A stretch of DNA of 59,217 nt from Gnetum montanum (taxonomy: Eukaryota > Streptophyta > Gnetopsida > Gnetales > Gnetaceae): positions 535,180-594,396 of the forward strand of contig MNCI01000967.1 in the NCBI GenBank assembly GCA_015680685.1, written 5' to 3'. The position numbers and the translations under genes were made by a program. The first letter of the stretch is position 1. The number at the start of each line of letters is the position of its first letter. Under the pieces are notes generated by a model, which saw only the letters and a program-made list of their open reading frames with translations, was not told the DNA's origin and made no database searches. Positions 22,201-37,200 of this stretch are shown piece after piece.

Positions 22201-25200
22201 CTCTCTCTCTCTCTCTCTAAGCATCCTAACCCATTGAGCCTACCCATCCCCCAACTCAATCAATCAATTCATCAGCCTCTACAAACCCAACCTAATCTCA
22301 TCTTTGAAAGATAAGATGCTAATCCCCCCTACATCCCCCCTACATTTCTTGGTCTTGCAATGTTCTCCTACCACACCAATTGAAGCTTTGATCCCCCTTC
22401 CCCCCTAACTAGATAAATGTTCAAATAATTTGATTAATCTTTTAGATAGCACCAACCGATGAAATAGCCATGGAAGCCATGAACCTTGCCACGACCATAA
22501 GAATCGAAGACGCCAACAACATCTTACCCTTACACAATAGGAACCAGTTAACCCAAAGCACAGTCTTTTGTTGTACCCTCTGAATCAGCACTGTCCAAGG
22601 CTTCTGACGATGCCATTCAAAAATGGGGATTCCCAAATAAGAGTCTTTGGAGAGTCTTGGCAAAATTTCCAACATTTGAGAAATCCTTCCTCTAACTTCC
22701 GTTGCCATGTTGATCATGTGTATAGCTGACTTAGTTTTGTTGATCTCCAACCCCACTTCTTGTCCCAAATGCAACATGGCCCTCAGAAGCACCGCATCAT
22801 GAGGCACTATAGCCCACGAAAAAAAATAGTGTCATCCACGTATTGTTGAGCAAGACAACATGCTTCAGCAATTTCCACGCCTCTCATCCCCTCAGAAATG
22901 CAATAGTGTTGCAGTAAATCCATCATTAGAATGAATAGCGGGGACAATGGATAACCTTGCCATAGGCCCCTTCCTAGTGTATGGAACCCCCAAAGTCTTC
23001 CATCCACATGGAAAAAGTACTTACCCGAACTTTGTAAATGAATACATAGTTTAATGAAATTAGGGCTAACCCTTTATGAATCATTACCTCCTCCATGGCC
23101 TCCCAACTCACTGTGTCATAAGCTTTCATGATGTCCACTTTGACGCACATTCCCGAGAAGCCACTACATTGAAAAGAGTGTAGTGTCTCCTACATTAAGA
23201 GAACCTAGTCCTAAAGAATCCTACCCACCACAAAACAACTCCTTTTGCACTTGCCACCACCTCAACAAGCTATTGAATGTAGCCAACAACTTCTCCCCAA
23301 GAACATTTGCAAACTCCCTGAAGAACTCTATAGGCCACCGATTCAGCCCCGATGCCTTATTTGATTTCATAGATCTCATGGCTGTGTCCAATTCCAATCT
23401 TGAAAACAGCCTTAGCAATGCCTAATTATCTACGTCCCCTAGCACCCGCTAAATAGGAATCAAAATTTCCCTCAAATCTCTTCTTTGCCAAATGTTCGCC
23501 CAATACCATCGCACCACCTCTTGAGCACCCCCAACCGATTCCCGCTCCAACACCATATGCAACTTTTGCTTAAGCCATCGCAAAGAAGAAACACATGTTG
23601 CAGTCTCCCTCTTTTAGCAAATTAATCCATGCCTGTTGTCGTGTGTAACTCTCCTCCTCTAGCAACAACTCTTGCAGCACTTCCTTCTCCTCGTCGGCTA
23701 GGTCAACCCCGCTCTCTTGCCTCGTTTGAGGCTCCTACAATCTGGCCTACAACTGTGAACAGTGCACACTAAAATTGTATTCGTCCTCAAATGCCTTGGC
23801 ACAAATTCGTTGCTTGAGAATCCACAGCCCCTATTTTGGGAAATCTCTAGGCTCATGATCAAGAGAAAATTCCTACCATATATCCTCAACCAACGGCCTT
23901 AAACATGCCTTCCCCAGCCACATGTGCTCAAAAAGAAAAGGCCTAGGAAAATATCCTTGCAAACTCCCAACCTAACACAAAATGGACCAGTGATCCAACG
24001 CCTACCTTTCCCACCCCATCACCTGAATATCAAGCTCCAGTACCATCCTTTTACTAACCCACACCCAATCAATCACAATTGGACCCAATCTTTCCCCTTC
24101 CTCCTGTTACTCCACATAAAATGACAACCCACTATCTCCATATCAACCAACATGTGCTCTATCAAAAACTCGATGCACTCAACCGCACACCCCTTTGTAA
24201 TCTTGAACCAACCAGCCTAAGCCAACTACAACGGTGGTTGCAGCCCTTTCAATTTTGCCTTTGCCCAAACCCTACAGTCCACTACCAAATGTCCCGGTTT
24301 CCCACAAACTGAGCATCCTTCCTTCTTTGTCACCAAAGGCTTCAACTCTCCAAAGTTCTCGTACTCAGATCGTCTTTGCCCCGGAAGGAAGATCTAACAC
24401 AACCTCTTTCACCATGTCTTTTGATGACATAGGCCGCCAAACACAAAAGCACACAAACCCCATGCACTCCATAGATCTGCTAAAATGGTAAAGCATAATG
24501 AAATCCCCAAAAAAACCCACAAGGGTTTCCAAGAAATCTGACATCCACCATTCCCAAGGGACCCTCGACATCGAATCCACAGTGGTGCTCTACTAAACAA
24601 GTCCTCCTCTCTATAGGCACTTGACCTCCATGGGGTCAAAGCAAGCCCATGGGCCCCCCACCAAGACTACGTCCCAATCTACCATCGAAGAAAAAATGAA
24701 GAGCAACAACTCTTCTAATAGACAGCGCACTCCAATATCCACCAAACCCCAAGCCTGATGCACCCACTGCTTGATCAAGTCCAAACAAGGCCTCATGCTA
24801 CTAGAGACAAATTTCCGATGAGGCTCAGCTCCATCATTTTTATTCCATCTGTCAAGGGTCCATGAGCTTTCAGTGTCATACACCCCTCCTGCCTGGAACA
24901 AGAGTTAACCCCACCGACACGCAACTTCCATCCTCCTGACAACATTATCCTCCACTCCCTAGATTGAGGCAACCACACTACCTGACCCCACGCCCTCCAC
25001 TCCACCCCCACCNAATGTGGCAAACTAATTATAAATTCTAGAATTTTGTAATTCACCTTGAAACTACAAAGAACCTTTCATTTTTATTAAATTATAAAAC
25101 ATACATAATCAATATTCAACATATCAATGATATCATAAAGAATCAATATTCAAAGCCTCTATGTGACTATGTGACATGTATAGCATTAACATATTCATTA

Positions 25201-28200
25201 GAACTAAGCATACCTGGCTTTCTAGAACTGTTCCACCTTGTAATTCCTTCAAGTTGTTCTCTCGCAGAGTTGTTCCACTACTAACAAGGTCTAAAATTGC
25301 ATCAGCTATTCCCATCTACACAGTCAAATTTAGGACTTATAAGTATAGAAACAAGCTTAGACATCCATAAGCTAGTTATAATACAAAAGACTTATGGAAA
25401 TAATGTCAATCACGCGAACTCAAGAAGAATGTCTAGATTTAGGTGTCATCACACAATGTAGAATTATCACTAGCGGCATCTAGTGAGCCAAATAAACATG
25501 CACAAACATAAAAATGTGTGCATGTCCTACGCTTTTGTTTTCAACGTGTGAAAAAACACTTTATAATAATAATAACAACGTAGAGAGACCAGAAATTGAT
25601 AGAAATATTAGCAATCAATCAAGGATCATGACCACGGAATATAAAAAGAAATGTCTGCATATTTTCATATTGGAATAAAAAATCAATTAACAGGTTTCCC
25701 GGATGCTTCTATATAATAATTACTGAGCTGCTTTTAATATCCTACACAATTTCTAGGCTGATACTATCCTTTAATCAACTCATGGGGATTAATGTCAAGC
25801 CATGAACTACAAACCTCAAGAAGCCATGTTTTCCAACTTCCAATTTTCCAAGCAGAAACATAAAAGTTCGTGCACAACAATATTACCAAATATATGCTTC
25901 CTAGAAGGAAAACCTAATTTATAGCTTGATGTCTGCTTGATTTTTTTGTTCAGGAAAATTTTCCAGAGGGACTTATATAAATTATTTATTTATACAAAGC
26001 AGTATACGCAGCATTGCTGACAATTTCAAGTAAGAAAGGTTTCAAATTAGTAAGTACTTAAGCATGTTACTTTTATATAAATAAAAACTAGGAGATCTTA
26101 CAGCAGGGGAAGCTTCTAATGCTCCATCAGCTGTAGAGAATTCAACATGTTTCAGTCCATTCTCCTTTGCAAACTTTTTACCAAGCTGCAAAAATAATGA
26201 TCACAAGTTTCACCATAAATATTGCCAAATTATATCTCAACCACAGACCTTGTAAGATAAGAAACTAGATATAATTATGTGGCTCATAAAAAATAGACTT
26301 AACATTAGTTCACATAAACTTCAAAGACAGTTCTTGTTAGATGAATTCAAAATCAAAATTCAAGTCCTATATGCAAAACTTTTATTAGAAGCTAATATGT
26401 TGCCATTGGAAGCTAAGGCAATGGTTCAGTTATTAAAAATCTATTTGAATAATAAACATAACAATAAGATTTCAGGAGAGAACATTCAAAAATCTCAGTA
26501 ACAAGGATGATATGAGAAAGTAAAATATGGCTACAAAAAAGGAGTATGAAAAGTTTTCATGCAATAATCAATTCAGAAAAGAACCAGAAAATTGTTAAAG
26601 AGATACCTCAGCGAGGCAAAATGAAGCACAACCAAACAAGACTTCAATTTTATTGGAAAAACATTAGAACTAGCATGCACAATGAAGTGGAATATTTATA
26701 TGCACCTATTCCTATATCTATGTGAACACTAATTTGTTAGAATGGATAACATCACCTTTGAGTTAAAAATCAAAAATAAAATAATGCGCAATATGAAAAC
26801 AAAACATTAGGGACCATCATTTGGAATAACCGTAAGTTGCTTGTTTCTCAAGTCATAAGACCTAGGTTCAAGCCTAGGCACAATGACCTAAAATAAGGTT
26901 GAGCTTTCATTCATCTACTGGCCTTCCCAAGACCCTACTTGGCAGGACAAGCATTGAACCTTCCAGTGATGACCCTATGAGGATGAAACATGCCATTTGT
27001 GTCTACTGCAAGTGGTAGGAGATGAGCAACCTATATCACTAGAATATTGGAAAACAGATTTCTTTAAAAGAAAATGGCAAAATTCAAGTCAAACTTTGTA
27101 CATGGCATTCAAGCAACCAGTGTTAGTTCCAGGTCATTATATAGAAGTATTTCAACTACAAGAATATTGGACACATATTTATGTAGTACTCAAGATTTAT
27201 TGCTACAGCTGTACTTTGTACAAACTACAAACTAATTTGTCTGACAAATCCCTTAGGTCTATACAAATATAATTAAACTTCAGTTTGGTTTCAATTTCAT
27301 AAATGATATTTTGTATTAAACAATATACATAGCTATATCCAGTGACAATCCGTAAAGGTCTTTCAGCTGTCCACAATGGCAATGCTGATAAGTCTTCCAT
27401 TGACGAAACATTTGCAAAAATACCATCCTTTGGTACCTGCAAAATTTTCACAGATAACAATCTAAATGATTTTGTAATGTGTCGTACGTAAGAACAACTA
27501 ATAAGATAATCAGTGGTACAAAGAACTTTACCGCTATAGACAGGCGACATTCACCGAACTCAAGAGCATCATGAACAAGAATCAGGTCGTCACTATCCTG
27601 TTAAACAATAAAAGATCATAAACAGAATGTGTTAATGACGCTTTACTAGTATCATTATTAAGATCATATAGAATAATTTTTACAGTACATAAACGTACAT
27701 AAATTACAATTTGAATTTATTAACTAAGGTAATCACTAAGAACTTTCAGGAGATATTGTTAAATACATGCAATGCTTCTAAACAAAATCACCTGCCCTGT
27801 ATAATATATTGTTGAGGAGAAGAGGGAATTGCAAAGATGAAAGGTACAGAAATGATATTGCAGGCCAAGGAACAATCTTAAACAAACTTTGGTTTTCAAG
27901 TCTACAAAAAGGTCTGTAGGGCTGCATCATGCAAGTGGACAAATCCACAAACCTGCCAAGTATGCATTGCACAAGTATGGAAATGCATGCCAGGGGCATT
28001 GATGCTTTTTCAGCCATTTCAACTTTGGAAGATACTAGACTAAACAGTAGCCTGTAAGGATTGATATCACATGTCTAAATGTTCCTTCTGTAAATGGAAA
28101 GAACAGGCTTAAATCTAGGTTTGAATGTAGCATGCATATTTTGATTCTTCAAAAGAAGCCTACCTGTGTTAGATTCTATGCTCTAATGTATCCTCATTGG

Positions 28201-31200
28201 CATTTTGTTTAGTCAGTTCTATGTTTTCATATGGTGGAGCATGACCATGAATCAATCACTTTTATTTTAAAAGTCAAATTTGGAAATCTTTATGTTTAAA
28301 CATAGGCCAAAGTGAAAGATAGCTAAGCCTCGCTTCACAAAAGCATTAATGTCCATTCCATGTTGCTTCAGAATGAGGTGTTAACCTAGTGGTAATGGTC
28401 TAGGCCTAGTAACCTCAGGTCACAGGTTCAATTCTACTGGGTAGCACTGAGTTATAAATTTTGAAACTGGTCCGATTGATCCAAGGGGTGTCAGTGAATA
28501 TAAGTAAAAATTTCAGTTTCAGAGACATAAATTGATGAACCAAGATAAGAAACATGTAATGTTGAATCAAAAAATGAAACAAAATGCTGCTGAATCTTAT
28601 TCAAAAAGTGTTTGTTGAAATTTCATTGATGACTCTGTAAATTTCTGTGTTTAATCCTTGTTGAATGTGTTAAAAGCTGTTGAACTATGCTCAAATCCAT
28701 TCTCTGCTGACAAATTGTAGTTAGAATTCTCTATTATATTTCAGAATGATGAGATAGATGAACGATTAATGCTTGTTTCATAAAAGAACGTTGAAGATTC
28801 TGCAAAAGCTTCTTAGATCCATATTGATTTCTCTCAAAATCTTTGATACATGAAACATTGAAGTTTATATTTTTATTCTCTAATATACAATTCTCAAATC
28901 TGAGTCACATTAGATGAAAATTCTCAGATACATAAGCTCTTGATGTTAGATTAAAATTCTCAGATACCTAAGCTCCTGATGTTAGATTGATTCATACACA
29001 TACTAAAGCTCCTGATGTTAGATTGGTTAAGACACGTACTAAACAAGGATAATATCCTTGAAAAGGCATTATCACAATAGGGTGTTAGCTTAATGGTAAA
29101 AGTCTTGTCATGGAAACCCCACGTCGCACACTCAGTCACATATTCAATTACACTAGACAACACCTAGTTCTGAACAAATTCTGTCAAAGAAATTCCGAAA
29201 TTAGTGTCGTCTAACAAATCCAAGAGGATCTCAACTGTTAATAATCATCAGTGGTAATAAAACCTCAAAGTTTGAACAAAGATTTGTTTCTCTAAAGTTC
29301 ACATAGGTTCAAGTCATTTTTCCTCAAAACAGAGAATCATGGCCTCTATCACAACCCTTCGCTGCTTGGGATTTAGATCCTAATTCTTACAAAGAGGAAA
29401 ATTCCAAACAAAAAGTACAGTGACCATTGTAACAATTTGCAATTTTCCAGTGACAACCTCCAGATTTGATTGTGATTCTTCATTTCTTTAAAAAAATTAA
29501 AAATGAAAGGAAAAACTAAAAATCAGTCTGTGAACGTATTGTGATTCACTCATGAATGCTTTCACAACCCCATCCAACTAGAAAGCCAACTTGCAATTCT
29601 ACTTGCAGTTTGTCAAAAAACCAAAAAAGAATCAGAACCATTGTGGCCCCTGCATTTCTACATGTAACCTTAATATTCTATTAAATATTTGATTTGAACT
29701 TATTTTGAAGCTTATATATAGTTGGAGATATGCTTATTTTGATTCAGTGATTAAGAAATTTTATTATTTATTCATACCTTCTTTCAAATTATTTAATAAT
29801 TTAAGATAGTAAAATATAATTTTATTAACAAATGAGATGGTAAAGTCCAACATTTCTCCAGAATAATACTTAGATCCATGGTTAATTTTGGCATTTTATT
29901 AGAATTTTTAATTTATTGAATACTTTAATTAATAACTTTTTCTCAAAAATGTAAGTTGTTAGTTTGCACTCAAATTTGATGGACTAGCTTGATTTTAGAT
30001 GTATAGTATAAAAATATATAATTAGTTTTTTTTATTTGAATCCTAAATTTTAAGATTTTAATGTTAAATAGTTAACAATGCCTTGCAAATCTATATTTTC
30101 TTTAGCTCCATTAAAATATTAATTTCTAATATGGCAATTATAGTATATTTGTGCGTGGTTTAACAGGCTCAACATGTGCTAAACATTGGATATGTACAAA
30201 GTTTAATATCAATGTCTTTTGGTAGCCAAACTATGAAAATTGTGAAAAATAGATATAAAGGGACAAAAATAAATTAGAAACTGTCTTACTCTTGTAAAGC
30301 TAAAGTGACTTAAAAAATGACCCACAAGTGAAAAGTAAATGAGAAAAAGTAAGTACGATGCTGATGTGTGTTTGATGTTACTACTTCACATACTTATGAT
30401 GACATCTATTTTTAATATGTATTTGTCTACTTCATAATAATGGCTAAAAAGGGATAACTGACTCATTTAATAGGGATCTTTAGGCTCTCCCAGGTGTTTC
30501 ACTCTTACATGTCCACTTGCTCATAAGCTTGTTGTCCAAGTCAAGTAGTCATCATGTCAGGAATTTAAAAAAAAAGTGAGAGACTTTTCAGAAGAATGGA
30601 TTATCTAATGTTTGCCCATTCTATAAATGTTTGTACACAAGCCTTGCCCAGTCCATGAGGTCTCCTTCATCCTATAAATAGAGAAGGTTTTGCTCTTGGT
30701 TTTACCCTTTCATCAAGTGGGGGAGACTATACTAGTTTGACAAATGAGAAAGAAAAAGAAAGGAGAATGCATGTGGTTGTTCATTGCTTGTTCTTAGCCT
30801 GTCTTTTAAGCTCACTCTTGGGCTGTCTTGAATGGTCTATTTGGGTTCTTGGTGGAGGCTTGGGAAGTGAAACTTGCTGCTACTAATGAAAGATATTTGT
30901 GGCTTATTTTGGAGATTGTTGAGTTGATTCTAAGGATTCTCTTGAGCTGATTTTCTTGGAGGATTCTAGCTGCACCTTGGGCTTCTTGTTTTGACCTGAT
31001 TCTTGATTTATTGTCAGGACAACCAAAGCCTAAAATGGGTTCTTCTTCCCCAAATTGAACAACCCAGTAATTCCAAACTGTTGTTGCATTTTTATTATTG
31101 ATAGGTGCTTGTTGTTTGGCTTGGACAAGTTAAGGATTATTTCATGAAGGCATGTGGGATTTCCTGTGTATTCTAAGTCATGCATGGGATCCATGACCAA

Positions 31201-34200
31201 TGATCTCTTGTGTGGGCTACAAGGCCTTAGCTTTTTATAGGTGTTTGATACATACTTATGAAGATCAGATCAAATCAGATTGCAAATTGTTTTTTCATTC
31301 CTAAGATTCCAGACTGCACATCACAATTTGAAATTGCATAGAAACACAATATTCAAAAACATTTAAAAAATGTCAAATTTTTAATCATTTTGAAAAGTAT
31401 ATGTAGTTGAGAAGATAAAAAATTGAAAATCTATAAACACAATATATTCAACTTCAAAATGGAAATTTCTAAACATATTAATAGAACAAGATTGCATAGT
31501 ATTCACTGTCAACTAAAACAAATGGGCTGAAGAATGTCTGAAATTAACTGTTGAAGTAACTCAAAATGAGTTGAAGAATGCACTGCTAAGCTCTCCAAGA
31601 ATGCACTGTGCTCCAAATCCATTACCCCTTGCAGAAGAATGTGCACTCAAAGTGCCAAAAACCTTAAAACTACAGTGATGCATATCCAAAATTTTCTATG
31701 CTCATTCTTTCTACTTTCATAGCTGTATTAAGTTCCAAAATTTATTGTTTGGATGGTATTTTAATATTTAAAGAAATGTTTAACATTGAAAAAGTATTAA
31801 TTGGTGTTTTTAAAGATTTTATTTTGATAAAGTTGTATATTATTTTTTTAACATGCAATATTGGACCATTGGAATCATCTGAAATCACAATTCCTAGATC
31901 ATGATCTGAAATCATGATTTTTGATACAACATCAAAAGTCCAACCTAGATTGTAATCCGGTACCAATCTTCATAAAGTATGGTTCAATGATGTTAGCCCC
32001 CCACCATTTTATTTATTCTCAATGTTCTTCTACTATGGTTTACATGATGTCATAGGGTTGGAGGTACTTGGTGTGTGATAGTTGGATAGCCAAACGGTAC
32101 TCACCAAAATAAAAAGAATATCATGAATATTGATGATTAGTTATCTTTTGCATAATGAAATGTGAAGTGTACATGTTTTGTTTTGTTGACCATTTTCATT
32201 GTTAGTTTTGGGGGAATATGTTGAGCAAGTTAAGTCCTAATTCATTGTTAAATGTTTTTTTTGTTCAAGCCTACAATTTCCTTCTTGTAAAAACAAGAGA
32301 GGCTGAAAATTAAGTTGTAAAGTTTGGAACAGTTTGGCAACAGGTTAATCAATCATGGAAGTCAAGTGTTATTAAATTTCACTATTCTTAAGAAGGTAAA
32401 AGCAATGAATGTTCTATGATCATTGATAATTTAAAATACTCAATGTATATGGAAATAATCCTTCAAAAATTTTGGTCATAACAGGTTGTTCCTTTACCTA
32501 TTACACTTCTTCTCTTTCTTCTAAACACACACTTGACTTGACACTGGCTAAACTTTTAACTTGATGAAGAGTCATGACTCAGATAAAATGACACAACTTA
32601 CCACTTTACTGGTTTACCAATTAATATGACTGTAAGCAAATTTGTATAATTGTAGGCCTTACAAATTTCATAAAATAAATTAGTACTATTTACAAAACAT
32701 CTTCTCATTTACAAGATGACTTAATGACTTACAAATTGACTCACACTTGTCACAGAGTAAAACTTAACTCAATGTTACTAAAACTTAACTTAATTTGGAC
32801 ATGTATGAATTACATTCTAATTCTCCTTAATTCATACTTGTTTCCAAATATAATACCTATGCTTCATAAAGCAGTATGAAGTGTTTGAGTCTTGATAGAG
32901 TTGTTGGAGGATGCCTACTCCACAAGTCATATCATGCTCTTATGCTCCTCCTCCCTCGCTACTAAGGTGAAGTGGTGCTATAGAGAGGTACTCTCAGAAT
33001 GCCTCAAATGGTTGCTTTGATAAGACTTTCGTAAAGCCATTCACCTTCTGGGACTTGGTTAAAATATATTGTACGTTGATGAACTTTTCTTGATATTTTT
33101 ATCTTACAAAGTGCACACTTATCTCTATGTGATTACTCTTGTTGTGGTACACTGGATTTTGTACTACCTTGATTGCCACTTGATTATCATAGTGCATTGT
33201 AATAGGCTTTGGCACATGTATGTCAATTTTTGTAAGGAGTTGTTCAATCCAGCTTACATGTTGGACTCCCTCACGTAAGGCTCTATATTCAGCTTCCATT
33301 GATGATAATGATACAATTCATTGCTTGCTGCATTTCCAGCTTATGGGATTTCTGTAAAGTTAAATAAAAAATCTAGCTATTAAACTTCTTTCAATTATGT
33401 CACCTCCTCAATCTGCATCAATGTATACTTCAATAACTTTTAATGAAGTTCCTACAAATACCAATGCATGAGATAAGGTATTCTTAAGGTATCATAGAAT
33501 CAGGAATGTTGCTTGCATATGATGATTATTTGGGTTTTCCATTGCCACAGCTAGTTAGTTCACAGCATATTGTATATTAGGTCTCATATTTGTAAGGTAC
33601 ATTAGTGCTCCAATAATCTATCTATATTCAGTAGGATCAATCACCTCTCCATTGATGTTGATCCTAAATCCTAGTGTCATCAGAATGTATGATTCTTTGC
33701 AATCCTTCATATTTTACTTTTCCAATAGAGTTTTCATATATTGGATTTGGAAAAGTGTTATGTCACCTGTTGTCTGATTAACTTCTATTACCAAGCAATA
33801 ATGTGCCAGGCCAAGATCAGAAATATCAAATTGTAATGATAGTTGATGCTTGAGTTGTTCCACGATCTTCAAGTGGATTGCTGCTCCAATTATATCATCT
33901 ACATGGAAGGCTAAAATCATTTGTAGTGTTGTTGATATACGAAATCCATGATTGATCAGAAATTGATCAATCTTTTGATACCAAACTCTTGGAGCCTATT
34001 TTAATCCATAACTGCTTTTCATAACTTACACATCATCTTCTCGTCTTTTATGAATCTTTCTCTAATTTATTTCCTTACAATTTGCATATTGTATTTTGCT
34101 AATAAATCTATTGCATATTTGGCCTGAGAAAGAGTAATGTCACCTTCTCTCTAATTTATTTCTATACCCAAATAATAATGTAGTAATCATCATCATTGTC

Positions 34201-37200
34201 ATCATCCTAGCCTTGTCCCAACAAAATGGGGTCAACTACATGAGTTCTTTTCCACCATTCACCTCTATGAAGAGCCAGATCCTTGTTTATTTGTAGCTTC
34301 TTTAAATAATCTTAGATTGTTTTTTACTATATCTTCTTTGGTATAACTTTCAATGGCTTTCCTAGAACAGTGATGTAGCAACCTTTGTTTATAGGCCCTT
34401 CTTTGCACATGTCCAAACCATCTAAGTCATCATTCTTATAGCTTATCTAAAATAAAAGCCTAATAACGTACCAATCCTAGGTTGGAAATGTTAAATCATA
34501 ATGATAGCTGATGGTTGAATTGATCCACAATCTTTTGTTCCATTGCTACTACAATGGATACCATCCACATGGAAGGCTAGCACCATTTGTAAGGCTTTAT
34601 TATCCTCAAGACATACTATTACTGTCCTTTTGTGATTTAATGAACCCATAGTTAATTAAGAATTCATCAATCTTTTGATAGCAGACTCTAGGAGCTTGTT
34701 TCAACCCATAAATTGTCTTTCATAATTTGCATACTAGCTTGTCATCTCTTGGTAATCCTTTTGGTTGCTCCATGTATATTTCTTCTTGTAATTCTCTATA
34801 GAGAAATGCTGACTTAACATCAATTTGACAAATTTTCCACTTCATCTTGGCGAACAAGGATATGATTATTCAAAAGACAACCATACGAGCAATGAGTGCC
34901 AATGTCTCCTCATAGTCAATTCCTTTTATTTGAGAAAAGTCTTTGGCTACAAGTCTAGCTTTATACTTATCTAGTATTCCATCATTCTTAAGTTTGGTCG
35001 TAAAGACCCACCGATTCTTAATAGGCTGACGATCCTTGGGACATGGTGCTAACTCCCAACCTCCTCTCTTTTCCATCATGGCTATTTCAACATTCATTGC
35101 CTTCTTCCAATGATCCATACTAAATGCTTTTTCCAAAGTCTTTGGAACCTCTTTACTCTAGCATCGTACCATTGGCTATGATATCATTATCATGTCATTC
35201 CTAAGATTAACTTCTCGTAAGCCTTGGCCCATTTATATCCAACTTGGCCCAATCACTTACACTCTTAATGGTTTGTTCTCATTCTCTAGACCTCTTTTGT
35301 GCTATATTCTTTTCATCATCACCAGCATCAATGCTTTCTCCACGATCAATTTCAGCTTCATAGTTTGATGAGTTTACTATGGTTGTATTTCTTTGGTCCA
35401 TAGGACTTTCGAAATCATAGTCTGAATCATAAGATTTTGATTTAAGATTGATTTCTTTTCAGTGTCTTCATAGGAGCTGTGTCCTATGGTTTTACAGCCC
35501 CTTCGTCCTTCCAACAATTCTTCTTCATTAAATGTAAAATCTATCATAACAACTAGCTTCTCAAGTTCTAGATCCCAAATACGACACCCTTTCATATAAA
35601 TGCCATATCGAACAAGTATCCTTTTCTTACTTTATGGCTAAATTTGGTTACATAAGGTATACGGTAGTTATACTAGACATCGAAACACACGCAAGTGCAT
35701 AAGTTTAGGCTTCCTGCTATTTCATATGGTGTTTTGACATGCAAATCACAAATACATAGTGGGACTCTAATTAATGATATGCACAGTGATTCCTACAACT
35801 TCATCCCAAAAGGCATTATACAATTTAGATTGAGCTAGCATGCATCTTAACATTTCTCCAATGGTTCTATTCTTTAATTCAACAACTCCATTTTGTTTTG
35901 GACAAAAAGGTACAGTCTTCTAATGAATAATTCCTTCTTTTCTTAGATATTCTTGAAACTCTCTACCCATGTATTGTAACCAATTGTCAATTTGTAACTT
36001 CATAATCAGAAGTTCAGTCTATTTTTCCCCTAGGGCCTTGAATTCTTTAAAGGTCACAAATACTTCACTTTTAAACATAATGATATAAATCCAAACCTTG
36101 CAATGAAGTTGTCAATATAGGTTACAAAATACTTCGCTCCTCCAAGTGAAGTTACGTTTCAGTATGAGCCAACATATGAATGCATAATCTCCAACTTTGA
36201 TTTAACTGATGATCTTCATACTAGGGGAAGCTTCAATCTTGTTTATTTTCCTATTACACATGATTTCCAAAACATGTCCCTATTTAAGTTCAACTACGGA
36301 AAATCAATGGAAATGCATTGCAATTTCTACATATAACTTTTTTTCATGTGTCCAGGTCTTGCATGCACAAAATGTTTCTCTAATAGGATGCAACTTAAAG
36401 ACACTATTTGCTTCTTTTGTCTCTACTACCTTCTTTTGAGATTTCTCTTGTAATATGGTGCATCTTCCATCCCTCTCTTGATCTTGTTCCAAAACAATTG
36501 TCCTACTTTCACTAACTCTAAAAGTAAGAGAAGATTGTGACCTTTTAGGGCTAGTGTGCAATATACATTCTTGATCTAAACTGTTTGATCAGTAATTTTC
36601 ATGCTAATATCACCAATCCCCTTATACTTACACTTGGTTCAAGTAGGTGTGGTACCTTCTCTTGCATTAATAGTACATACGTCTCAATTCCTGGAACACA
36701 TCTTGAACAACCAAAATCTATGTACCATGTATTGTGCTCGACTTTGGCCACTGAATCCTTAGTTATAATGTCCTTTATTATAGAAATCACTTCATCTTCT
36801 AGTAAACTGGCTTCATTCCTTCAATATTCACTATTGTTTCTCTATTGATTTTGTCTACTCATTCTTCTTGTCATAAACCTTTTTTGAACTATAGCAAATC
36901 TAGGATTTTTCATGTTGCACCAATAGTTCTTAAATTCATGACCTTTTCTACCACATATGAAACAACCTCTTCTTCTATTAATGTTGTCTAACCTTTGTCC
37001 CTCATTTTCCCTGTTAAATGAATTGGTCTACCACAGTCATCCTTGTTTATTCTTTAGAGTGTACATAACTTGCTCAGTATTCTCTATTTTCTGCTCAATT
37101 TCCACCTGTGTTCCTTGTAGTTGAAGTTGAGCTATTAAGCTTGGAAAATCTAGTCTCTCATCAAGTGCATCTAGTGCTTGGGTAAAACCTTTATATTGAT

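Larger units (their letters stand above)
27598..32366 (-). other. HISN1: HISN1 intron 3, 3' part before the Copia element
   Basis: AT-rich intronic DNA holding SINE copies at 28375-28535 and 29077-29240. A TATAAATA at 30673-30680, with an upstream 230-bp pyrimidine-rich block and a GTGGGGGAGA tract downstream, may be a solo LTR remnant but no matching partner is present. The rest shows no gene or recognised repeat. Confidence 0.4.

Noticed and set aside
28375-28450. Possible tRNA gene (A and B boxes)
   Set aside because: No cloverleaf or acceptor pairing; followed by a repeated SINE body.
30440-30800. Possible host promoter or solo LTR around TATAAATA
   Set aside because: No reading frame downstream and no second copy or target duplication; left as unassigned intron DNA.
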